From a virus: 64,000 nucleotides of DNA. The position numbers were made by a program, and so were the translations under genes. Within the stretch, counting starts at the first letter, position 1, and every line of letters starts with the position of its first letter. The stretch covers positions 1 to 64,000 of IMG/VR virus record IMGVR_UViG_3300042389_000329; one strand, given 5' to 3'. The notes under the pieces are model-generated. The model did not search any database. It had not been told where the DNA came from and was given only the letters and a program-made list of their open reading frames with translations. Positions 8,301-18,000 of this stretch are shown here, piece by piece.

Positions 8301-10511
8301 TTCCATCTCCTCAGAATAGATAAGCTCTCCTATATCATTACTCACTCCAGCAAAGATTGAGGCAAGCTCCATATAGTTACGTGCGTCATCTGAAAAGTCA
8401 GATAGAGCCCTGTTATCTTTATCTCTTGAGGTGGCAGGCATGTCTTTATAAATGGTTTCGTACTCATTTAATATCCTGTCACCTTCTCTTCTCATCACCT
8501 CGATGGTATCAATAAGAGGAGAGATGTTACTAGTTGCTTGTATTATACGGATGGTTTGTCTAAGAATATTTAAACGTTCTCTTTTAAACTCTCTTTCTTC
8601 TTCCGTAACAGTTTCTTCTGATATTCTATCTAATAGAGCATATAGTTTAGAAATCAATATGTCTAGCTCTTCCTCTCCTGTAGACTCTGTTTTCTCAGGA
8701 ACAGGAGTGAGACGAAGATCCTCAATTTGAGAGGGGTCTGCAGAACCTGCAACAATACCACCTAGTTTAAATCCTAAATCAGGATTGAACTTGTTCTTTA
8801 ATTTGAACTCCATTAGGAAAGGAATGGCTCTTGTCATTCCAAAGTCTTTCACACCATATACATCTTTTAGAATTTGCTTATATCTTCCAAGCTGTATATT
8901 ATATGCTTCTTGTTTGTACCAAGCCACATCTGTTCTTTCCTTATTAATGTACATAAACTTCCAGTCCAGAATGTGCACCTTTCCTGAAGGTTCTATTGCC
9001 ATAAAGTCCAACGTTCCAGCTTCATCCTCAGCAGGATCATAGATTACTTGTTCAGATAGAATCAATGTATCTTTTGGAAACATTTTAATGAGGTCCATGT
9101 AATACTTCTCCAGCTTATCATAAACCGCATCCATTGTACTATCATTAATTACAGGACGCTTATCAGCTTTGTTTTTCTTCATCCCGTTAGGTTCGTAGAA
9201 CCTACCGTGTATGTCTTGAAGCAGTGCGTGCGAGTCAACACCTATCTCTCTTTTTAGCTCATTGAACTTCTTCTCTTCTTCTGTAAAGGTTTTGTTTCTA
9301 AACTTTTCAGCATACCAATCTTTTACACGGTCAGTCACCCTGTTTGCAGCACGTCTAATAGCTCCGTTTGGAAGAATAACATCGTACCAATTAGAAGCCT
9401 CTTCTGTGTCTTGAAGAATAGGATCAACCTTCTCACCACTCTCAGTCTTAATAATTGTATCGCGTGTGATAGCAAGCTTGTCCATCAAACTTTCCTGAGG
9501 ATCAGTTACCTTCTGAAGGAAGACATCTCTAGTTTGGATGTTTGTAACATCCCCAGATATGTCCCCTTTTGCAATGCTCTCAGCTGCTCTTTCAAATATG
9601 TCAACGTTAGAAGACTTAAACCATCCTCTAATCTTGTCCATCACTCTATTCCAAGTGTTCCTCACCCAAGACCTATTGGTCTCCTCTCTAAGTTCTGGAA
9701 ACTCTGTGTCCCCATCATTATCTTTAATGATTAACTCAGTGATCAACTTGTCAACAGCCTCCTTCTTTATCTTACGAATGTTAGGCTTGCCATTAGGAAG
9801 TTGGTAGCGTTTGTCGTTTTTATATGCGTCTAGTGTTTTTTGGTAAATCTTGAACCTATCAATCTTGGAAATCATCTCTGTCATCATTCTAGGTTCCACC
9901 TGTTCTATAATTGCTGTAGTAATGTGCACCATCTCTTCAACAAGAGCTCTATCTTCTTTACCTTCAGCTATGGCAACAATACCATGGATAAGGTCAGCCA
10001 GTCCATTTATAGAAGTGACATCATAGTTTTGCTCCTTAGCATATTTGCTAAGTGATTGAAAATCAATACCTATCTTCTTACCAGCTTCCAGCACTCTTTT
10101 GATTGTCTCTTCAGATGCTCTAGAAGAAGGTAGTCCCTCAAGCTGATTATAGATATCAATAGGAGACTCTCCTTTGTAGAGTTCATCTATCTGTCTTTGG
10201 AAGTATAAACCAATAGGTTCCCTACTCTCATAAATACCAAGCTCTTTTCTTTTGTCGTCTATTTGTTTAAATGCTTCTGGATTACCCACAACATACCACT
10301 CATCCCCCATCTTTTCTTTTGTAAACAAGGGTAGTTTTACATTGTAGTTAAAGGATGCATCTGCATTCATCTTGTTCACCACCTCATCAAACTTTCCCAT
10401 GGTGGATACAATTCTTCTAATCCCATCAACATCAGGAATCACTCCCTCGTTAATAAGTGTTTGTCTAGCATTTAATGATGCTTCCTTGTGTTTTAAGATG
10501 TTGCAATTCAT
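5376..10511 (-). CDS. Giant virion cargo protein with PD-(D/E)XK nuclease domain
   Basis: 1711 residues. At about residues 485-550 it has the hallmarks of a RecB-like PD-(D/E)XK nuclease: an acidic residue, GTLDFMA, then HILDWKF (the D-x-K of the active site) and the QLGRYKQIL helix. Around residues 165-205 there is a segment resembling a decayed HExxH zincin (EEMVH, with Glu in place of the first His), followed by a basic amphipathic stretch WVRNTWNRVMDKIRGWFKS. Near residue 1570 is a hydrophobic segment (LQLLGALLGAALALKFMAP) that could insert into a membrane. Highly charged helical sequence fills the rest. It is the last of the cargo block after the RNA polymerase and nucleotidyltransferase genes, so it is probably packaged and ejected. 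The nuclease could act on host DNA or on the incoming genome; this is inference. Confidence 0.75.
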   Translation of the reverse strand: MNCNILKHKEASLNARQTLINEGVIPDVDGIRRIVSTMGKFDEVVNKMNADASFNYNVKLPLFTKEKMGDEWYVVGNPEAFKQIDDKRKELGIYESREPIGLYFQRQIDELYKGESPIDIYNQLEGLPSSRASEETIKRVLEAGKKIGIDFQSLSKYAKEQNYDVTSINGLADLIHGIVAIAEGKEDRALVEEMVHITTAIIEQVEPRMMTEMISKIDRFKIYQKTLDAYKNDKRYQLPNGKPNIRKIKKEAVDKLITELIIKDNDGDTEFPELREETNRSWVRNTWNRVMDKIRGWFKSSNVDIFERAAESIAKGDISGDVTNIQTRDVFLQKVTDPQESLMDKLAITRDTIIKTESGEKVDPILQDTEEASNWYDVILPNGAIRRAANRVTDRVKDWYAEKFRNKTFTEEEKKFNELKREIGVDSHALLQDIHGRFYEPNGMKKNKADKRPVINDSTMDAVYDKLEKYYMDLIKMFPKDTLILSEQVIYDPAEDEAGTLDFMAIEPSGKVHILDWKFMYINKERTDVAWYKQEAYNIQLGRYKQILKDVYGVKDFGMTRAIPFLMEFKLKNKFNPDLGFKLGGIVAGSADPSQIEDLRLTPVPEKTESTGEEELDILISKLYALLDRISEETVTEEEREFKRERLNILRQTIRIIQATSNISPLIDTIEVMRREGDRILNEYETIYKDMPATSRDKDNRALSDFSDDARNYMELASIFAGVSNDIGELIYSEEMEASAKTKAQKEEIKERKQLAKKLADESSAIYRSSKAIKKATMAFADKHIGQRNTTTGLLDPKRVVKGMGSFFQGISEIPLPSLEILYKVNRAALGNAAQDALAKVKQIMDIRERIMKKGGDPKESINRIYQKDDKDKKVNKLVFKFSGDFRKEVDNKHLQGGDRRWLLDNIDVDAYMAEAKKVIKMRIDQIKKESLPGDKKEVEAQRKKYIEQVYRQYDITRIDFNGGDNYLVKRYPLPKWYSEEYKEISKDPDLLELYNFISDFNEIATEVGYIENNVTKTFLPFVRKTMAEGLAWENVLSAISRFGDNLIIRPDAIGRGAIDQITGEMKNAVPKYYTYDFTRGEDGVNDYSDVSEDIFKNLILYVQHVYNYKYLTEAEGQVKLVKTIEEFKNHYATDNLGNVILDDNGEPIEEKGNKENAKLFENYMKVLFYGQKNVTSATDTAIPIGNVKNFIKNAINKVAGRTVYTIDENPTAISLLETMDAANRGFQIKTLGFEMIPGLVNLFGGTRQLAAQSGFYFKFPEYKKNFRKIASLEFENNDEKTAFVEMINLFMPLKDDPSRELYKKAGMSKLTNVNVGDTLMITMSYPEMMMEKSVFLTLLENSFVKNGKIVNIPAFVRNKYKDRYNSGSKFAEMDPLINKEIEEMKKTQSIWATKKIVDGKLEIPGLDLSNREEIQKLTNLARTTSRNAMGGTSDGNVSQAQMNAWLRAAMVFKGWIPKLFATRFTELKRVTDDFTVTINEDGIAEGQRYEIGRMRALAYVWMKSFRDKATTLSDIINATDRGINALDELYLEYAKKYKTRTGERFTMSREDFMDMMRDSLRNQIRELQLLGALLGAALALKFMAPDDDEDRATKNFFRFSQRIVDKFVSELSFFYNPLEFEKILSGNMFPAIGLVNDQLKFATHFWLETTGLDLSDPTKSYEEVVKDAKPVKYAMKAAPILKSALTYGAILSEDFAKEMDITIQKESSIR

Positions 10512-10515
10512 AATG

Positions 10516-12093
10516 TTAGAATGCTACCCCTCCTTCACAGGGGCTTTTATATTCGGTTCTTTCTAATAATTCAGGCTCCTCTTCAATGGTTTCCTCAAAA
10601 GCATTTAGATCATTCTTCTCATAGTTAATGTGTCTAAATCCTTCGTAGTTAAAGTTGAAGGCATCCTGGGACTTTACAAAGGCTGTGAAGGCTTTCCAAT
10701 CGATAAAGTCCTTATCTCTTCCCATCTTAAGCTTTGCAATCATTATCTCTTTCCAGAGCTTAAAGTAGTTTTCATGTTCATCCTGACCTGGTTGCAACCT
10801 TATGAAGAAGTCTATTACATACCCTGTATCTGGAATAAGGTCGCCTGCTTTGTGAGATACAAGAATGGTTTTCTTCTTCTTAACAGGTCTACCGTCCTCT
10901 TTTACATAATAGGATACTTCCTTTTCATGTGTACCATTTTCTAGATAGAAGTCTCCATCTATTACTGCTTGAGCAGTGAGAGATTCACGGTTACCATCCC
11001 TGTCATAGAAACTGTTAATGAGTCTCATGGATGGATACTTTTGTTTAAACTTCTTATACCATCCAAACTGAGGAATAAACTCTTTTGCCATCTCTGCAGA
11101 GGCAGCTAAATCAGGACCTACAGCATTCTCAATCTTCTTATAAACGTTTATATTGTCCCCAATAAAGTTGATATCATAAGGAACCACCCAGTCTATATCA
11201 TGAAGGGTTTCGTCTGCAGTTCTATAAATTGGACCAGCTTTACGTAGGGCTAGGCTACCTGTCAAGATTAAACCATTATTCTGTCCAAACTCCACAATGT
11301 CTTTAGCAAAAGGATCAGAGTCAATGGTGTTCTCATAATACTTCTGTATCTGTCCTTCTGACAACTCGTATTTAAAATACTCGTAGTTTCTGTTCAGGAT
11401 TTCATCAGCAATAGAGAGCCCCAAGTCGTTTAGCTTTTCAGCTCTCTTCTTATTTTTATTTGAGAAGCTAGACAGCAGTTCTTCTATAAAGGCAACAAAC
11501 TTCTCCCACAGATTCATGTTATCTTTGAAGTCTTTACCTACCCACTTAGTGTCCATTTCCTTTCTGAACTGAGTTGGGTTGATATAGTATTTCTCGATGT
11601 TCTCTTTTAGGAAGTCTAGGATGACAAGGTCTCGTATCTTGTTCTTCCACTTTTTAGCATCTCTGATGTACCCTACTCTATCTTTAATAACATCTCTGTG
11701 GTGAGCAAATCTTTCATCAAACTTCTCCCAATTGTATATGAAGTATCTGAGGTTGGACTTAATCTTATTGTTTTGTTTACCAAGCATTTGGTAAGCAAAG
11801 TAGGCTACCTCAGGGGTGATGATGTGACCCTTTTCATATGCAATTGCCTTAGCCACCAAGTCAGATGCAGTGTAAGCATCTATACCTATTTCTTCTTTTA
11901 GATCGTTATACTCTGTGGCCGTGATTCCAAAATCCTTTAGAAAGCCATCAACCAGTTGGTCGTTGAGGGACTTCATGAATCTATCAGGAACATTACCAGC
12001 ATACTTATCCCATAGGTAATAGGCAATCTTTTCACCCTGTGCTTCCACAAGGTTTTTCCAAGACTGTAAATTCTTATTTGGACAAGTTGGCAT
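10516..12093 (-). CDS. Virion cargo protein with nucleotidyltransferase-fold signature
   Basis: 525 residues, 3 bases after the RNA-polymerase cargo gene. Residues ~275-305 read LILTGSLALRK...TLHDIDWVV: a Gly-Ser motif followed by D-x-D, the pattern of the Pol-beta-like nucleotidyltransferase superfamily. A third acidic position is plausible at GYVIDFFIRL near residue 428. A large insertion separates the second and third motifs. The N-terminal ~200 residues are helical and resemble the N-terminal linker/degenerate-zincin arrangement of the neighbouring cargo proteins (AIAYEKGHIITPEVAYFAYQ, then an aromatic amphipathic helix). The target (RNA, protein or nucleotide) cannot be read from sequence. 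Confident as a cargo-block protein, moderate for enzymatic class. Confidence 0.65.
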   Translation of the reverse strand: MPTCPNKNLQSWKNLVEAQGEKIAYYLWDKYAGNVPDRFMKSLNDQLVDGFLKDFGITATEYNDLKEEIGIDAYTASDLVAKAIAYEKGHIITPEVAYFAYQMLGKQNNKIKSNLRYFIYNWEKFDERFAHHRDVIKDRVGYIRDAKKWKNKIRDLVILDFLKENIEKYYINPTQFRKEMDTKWVGKDFKDNMNLWEKFVAFIEELLSSFSNKNKKRAEKLNDLGLSIADEILNRNYEYFKYELSEGQIQKYYENTIDSDPFAKDIVEFGQNNGLILTGSLALRKAGPIYRTADETLHDIDWVVPYDINFIGDNINVYKKIENAVGPDLAASAEMAKEFIPQFGWYKKFKQKYPSMRLINSFYDRDGNRESLTAQAVIDGDFYLENGTHEKEVSYYVKEDGRPVKKKKTILVSHKAGDLIPDTGYVIDFFIRLQPGQDEHENYFKLWKEIMIAKLKMGRDKDFIDWKAFTAFVKSQDAFNFNYEGFRHINYEKNDLNAFEETIEEEPELLERTEYKSPCEGGVAF

Positions 12094-12096
12094 ATC

Positions 12097-15000
12097 TTAA
12101 CAAAGTTTAGTTAGTATTTCTCCAATTTGAGCTCGCGTATATCCAAGTCTTTCCAGGAAGTCTGCTGTAATCTGATCCTTCAGATAGTAGTTACCATCCT
12201 TGAGTTGAACAGTGAGCTCATCTATTTCCATGGTGGGGAAGTCTTGTACAATTCTTTCCTTGAAGCTTTCTAAGGCTGGGCTGTTTACAAAGTAGGGAAT
12301 AATCTTTTCAGGAGCTACCTCTTTCACTTTGATGAACCCATTATCTATCTTTGACTTTCTAGCGTTAGCATAGAATTCGTTAGCTCTGAAACTATCTCCC
12401 CACGCGTTAATTGCTTGATAGACAAAGTTTTCATACACCTTACCTTTAGATTCTGTGGGATGAATGAGAGGATTACCATAAGCATCTCTCACCTTCTTAA
12501 ACAGACCCTTGTTCATAAAGGAGAAGTCACCTCTTCTCTTCATAGCCCTTCTATCAGCTAAGGGTATACTCTCATCTTCCCAAGAGTACACTATAAAATC
12601 AGATGTCCCTTCTCTACTTAATACAGGCATTGTCATCACTTGAGGAATCTGACCAGTTTTCACTGCTCTTGATACATCCTTGGGAAGGAAGTTAATGTTA
12701 GTGTTGTAGAACCAATTGCCATCTTTTGACTGGAAAAGCTTTGCCTTTGAATGGGGGATGATGTCATCATTGTTCCAATTGTTTCTCTCAAACACGTTGA
12801 GTTTGTAAAACAGGTCTAAGTTAGGAACATTTTCTAGATTAGACAACACTGGGTTGTAGATTCTTTTGAAATCATCATATGGCAACAGTGATGTGAAGCT
12901 GATTGGAGAGTTAGATAGTCCACTCTGTAACACTGCTACAGTGACAATTTTATTAAACAGCTCCTCATTACCTATTCCTGCCAGGTGACTCTTAAGTTTC
13001 TTGAAGTCATAGATGATTTGATTCTGATCATAAAGCTTACCATCCCTACCCTTCATCTTAAGGTTGTCCACACCGTTCACTCTATCAGATAACACAGGCT
13101 GCAATGCTTTGATAACCAGATTGTTATACAAAGGATGGTTTTCATCTGCCTTAATTTTTTGCAGAAAGTCATCTATCTGCCTAACGTAGTTATCATCTGC
13201 TAACAGTGCTTTTTCAATATAGGTGTTCAGGCGAACGTTAGACTTTGTTGTAAAGTCATTCTGTACTGCCCAGTCAAACAAGTCAGCCACCACCTTTTGT
13301 GCCACCTTTACAAATTCCCTGTCAGATAGATTCACGTAGGGCAGCAGCACCTTTTGAACAATGTTTCTCACCTTTGGCTTGTCAGACATGAACACCTCAG
13401 CATACGCATTCCTCAATCTTCCTATGTTGATTCTCAATCTCTTAAGGAAGGAGTTATCAAGAACCTTATCTACTGAAGAAATGATAGTTTCCCTAGCATT
13501 GATAAGTTGCATTTCCTTCTTAAACACCAACAATGGATCATTGAAGTTGGAGGTGTCATAGTTTGTACCCTGTGTAACACGGAACAGGTGTTCGCCCATC
13601 TTAGCATATTTCAGGAACTCATCTAAAATGAAGTGCTGTTCTGCTCTTTCATTTGCATCAAACTCCTGTTTACCAAGGTTTTCTTCTAGCTTGCTTTCAA
13701 TAGGAATAGCAGTTACGCGTTCAGCTTTATTCTCATCCACCTTATACTTGCTGCTATTCTTCACTTGGTTCACGAACTTACCATTGAACACCCATGTATA
13801 GCCTTCATTTTCAAGGGTTCGTAGATAGTCACGGATGATTGGTTGGTTCATGAAGAACACAACAGAGTCAATAGGCACCCCTATCTTAGTTAAGAATAGG
13901 TAGGTGCTAGCCACATTTGGAGTGGCTCCCATTTGCATAATCCACGGACCCTTGGCAATATCCACATATCCGTCAATAAACTGACCTATAATATCGGAGA
14001 TGAACTGACCAGCCTTGTTCTTAATCATGGAAAGGGTAACCACTTCTCTATCACCAATCTTGACAGTGTTAAAGTTGTTTGTACCATCCTCCTTAAAGAA
14101 CTTAATCTTGCCATCCTTTAGCCAGCTCCTATCAGTCAAACTAACTGCTTCCAGCTTTTCATCATCTATGAAGACATTAGAACGTTGATTCAAAGAGTGG
14201 TTAGTCTGGTTAACAGCAGCAATACCAATTGCATATTTACCTGTTACGAATGCATGTCTAAGGTTTGACATGAACACTCTATCCAGCATATTATCCACTT
14301 GTGTATAGTCAAACTTGGTTAGGCCCAGCTTATCTACAATCTTCTTAGATAAATCCTTTAACTGATCAGCAGAGTTGGGTTTTACCAGACTCTCAAAGTT
14401 CAGCTCGTTTGTTACTAGCTTCTCTAGGGAGTCAATGTAAGCGTTCTCTAATAGCTTCTTATAACTAAATCTGCTATACTTTTTGTTTAGCTCATAAGGG
14501 TCCATACCCTTAGCTTCCAACAGAAACTCGTCAATTGAAGGAACATATTTCAGTTTCAGATCATTAACCAAGCTTTCTGTAAGGTCTTCTACGCCTAGAA
14601 CAGACTCTAACAAATCCTGAGCAGCAGTTTCAATAGCTGCTTCTTTTTCGATTTCCTTCATCTTCTTGTATCTGCCAAGAAGATTATTCTCATAGAAATC
14701 TCTAAGTTGACTCTCGCTGTTTGTATTGATAAGCTCTAGCTTCATCAATTTTGGAACCTGATTTCTATCTATGTAGATGTTTTTCAGGTACATAGAGAGC
14801 TTATCTATATCAAAGTCAGATCCCACTTTCTTAACCAGAGCTGAGGGTACAAAAACGTTATCCCCAAACTCCTGTGGTAGGAAGTCTTTAATTACAAAAA
14901 CATCGATTGAATTCTGTTTCTGAGTGGGAATACGATAGGCAATACCTCTAAGTATCTCCTGTCCCTCTTTAGTTTGGTTCAGTGCTTTCAGAAGCTCCTT

Positions 15001-18000
15001 GTCAGACAAGTCGCTTTTGAACCATCTAGCTACGTATAGCTCACATACACGTTCACCTTTTTCATTTACGTAGAACTTCAATTCATCAGATGCGTAAACG
15101 GTTTTATCTCCAACCTGTTTAGCTTCAGCACGTTTAGATTCAAGGAGTGTAACAGGGAGCTGTACCTTTTGGCCACCACTGATTTTCTGAGAGATAACAT
15201 TCTTGTCAGCAATTGAATAGAGAATGTTTCTAATTAACTGATAGGCAGGAGTGGCTTCAAGAACAACCTCCTTAGACTTTAGTCCTCTGAGTGCACTCAG
15301 TACATTGTCATTAACCTCTCTGTTAAGTACTTCTCTTTCAAGCACTTCTACAGTTTTATCAATGTTGTCTAGTGTATAAGAATATGCACCGTTAGAGAAG
15401 GTTTCCTTAATACCAAACTTATCAAGAAGCTGTTCATATCCCTCCTCAATTAGTCTTATCAGAAGATCTTCGTTTCTCTTAATCTCTTTGTATAGATTGT
15501 TGCCACCATTATAAGACTCTTTGTCTTCTAAAGCCACCCAGTTATTATAACGTGTCTCAAAGTCTTCATCTGGTTGAAAGTCAACAGGCATTCCAGCTTC
15601 CATCATATCAAGCGTTACTAGCTTTGTTACCTGGCTACCCCTAGTCACTATCTCATCTTCTTTAGAAGGCACCTCAGCTTGTACACTCATGATGGCAAAT
15701 GGAACATTCAATACACCTTGTTCTAGCGACGGGTTATCTATCTCCTGCTGTGTCTCAAAGGGTACACTATTAAAGTTACCATTGCTGTCATAGATATCAA
15801 ATACCTTTTCAGCCCCCACCTTTCTACCGCTCTCAAACACAGCATAGTCTACATCTTCTTTCTGCATTTTGTTATAAAGCTTGACAGCATTGGAGTTAGG
15901 TTTAAACTCCTTCATCATGCGATAGGACAGGGGATAGAGGGCAAACTTATCCAGTAGTACGTCATTGAACGATCTACCGTTTCCTTTATTTCCAGCTACA
16001 ATAGGCTTTAGTGTAGTGTAGGCACTCTTGACACGAGGGTTTCCTTTCTCTAAAATCTTCACCTCATTTGCACTGAGCTTAAGTTTCTTATCTCTCTTCT
16101 CCCAAGCTATGTCATATCTGTATTGGCTTTCCTCTCTCTTGTTCCAGTTGTTTGAACGAATCCTGAAGTTACGATAGGCCTTGAACATAATAATTCCACC
16201 ACCATCTGCTTCTTCATAAGGATCATCATATAAAGGTAACTCATTAGTAGAGAACACTTTACCAAGAGTGATTGACCTAAAGAAGTCTTGACCAAAGTCA
16301 GTTCTTCCAATATCATCAACATCATATCCTTTATTGTAAACATCATTTAGTATGGAGTTTATTTTCTTAGATCCATACATAATAGCTTGACGTGGGGACA
16401 GGAAGTTCTTAATACGCTTAAGTTCATCTGCATATTGATAAGGATCAGAGTATAGAATCTTGTGAAGCTCTATGTTATTAATCATGTAATTAATAGTCAG
16501 AGCATCCAGTCTTCTTTTTAACATCTCATCCTTTGTAGGTCTGTCTGTTGGGAAGTCTAGATTGTCTAATATCCATCCCTCAGATGTAGCCTCAATAATG
16601 TTGTAAGTAGATAGAGTTTCCTTAAGCTTCTCAGATTGTTTGTTAATAAAGCTGTCAAGAGCTTCAACTATTTGATTCTCATACTTTTTGTAAAGCTGGT
16701 CAGAAGTTAATTGACTGTTTTCTTTATTAAGCGTTTTGTTTTTTGTTTGGCTTGTTATTTCATCGTGCAGTTCTTTTCCTAATATAGGCTTAAAGAAACG
16801 AAGATCCTTTTTGTTTCTTCCTTTAACATCAGCAATGTGACGGTCTTTTTCTCTGGACAGATCTACTTCAGATGTAAAGTATCCTTCAAAAATACTGTGC
16901 ACTCTGCTTCTTCCATACAACAACATGTCTTCAGTGATGGCATTACCCATCTTCATCATGTGCTCCAAAGAGGCATCTCCAGGAACCAGGTTTAGGTAGT
17001 AGCCTGCAAGGTTCATGTTAATCTCTTGGATGAAACGTTCTCTATAGTTAAGTCTGGAAGACTCTTTACTTTTACCTCTAGAGGTGTCAATTGTACTATC
17101 TGCTATAGACACCTTCATATACTCCTGAGCATCAGCCTTTCGTTTACCTGTGTTCAGGTCAAACATCCTATTGATAATCACAGAGTTCTGAGCAAATGAG
17201 TCTGTGATTAAGTATGCATATTGAGGATATTTTTTAGGTATATCGTAAAAATTGTCCACTTGTGTCAGGGCATCATACAGATCACTGGCAGCATTAGTTC
17301 CAATGTAGGTTTGTTTTCTTTCTCCAGAGCCACCAATATATGTGCTGTCAAACTCTGGGTTCTCAATAGCAGACTTGATTTCTCCAAGCTCCATTAGACG
17401 ACCATCAATATTTAAGGTTTTACTATTAATAGATGAAACCCTGTCAGCTTTCTTTAAACTGGTTTTCAAGCCACCAACAGCATCTCTAAAGATTTCTTGT
17501 TTCTCTTTAGATAACTTTTTGATATCAGCCAGTTTAAACTTAATCCCCAGTGATCTCAGGAACTTTACCCTATCCTCCATGTTGTTCAGTTCCACTCTGT
17601 TGATAGCACCCTTGGTAGCAATGTAAGCTTGCTTTGCCTTATCTTCTTTGAAGTAGGGATTCTTTCCTCTAAGCACCTTTACCATATCATTCAAGAGCTC
17701 CTGCTTAGCTTGTCTAGCAGCTGTAGCAAGATTAGCATCTCCTATCTGAACCTCTCCATTATCACGGATGTAATGGTTCTTTACGTCAGGATTTTGTTTC
17801 TTAAAGGTGGTCCACAGAGCTGTTAACAAGTCTGCATCATGTGTCTCTTTAAGATTGGACAAATCAATACCAGGAGTGGTAAAGTTCCTTCTTGTAAGGC
17901 GTGTATATATTGTACGATAATTAGGATCACCTTTTGCCATCTGCTTGATTCTGTTCAACATGTCTTCAATGTTGGCAGAATCATGGGTTTGGTTCATGAT

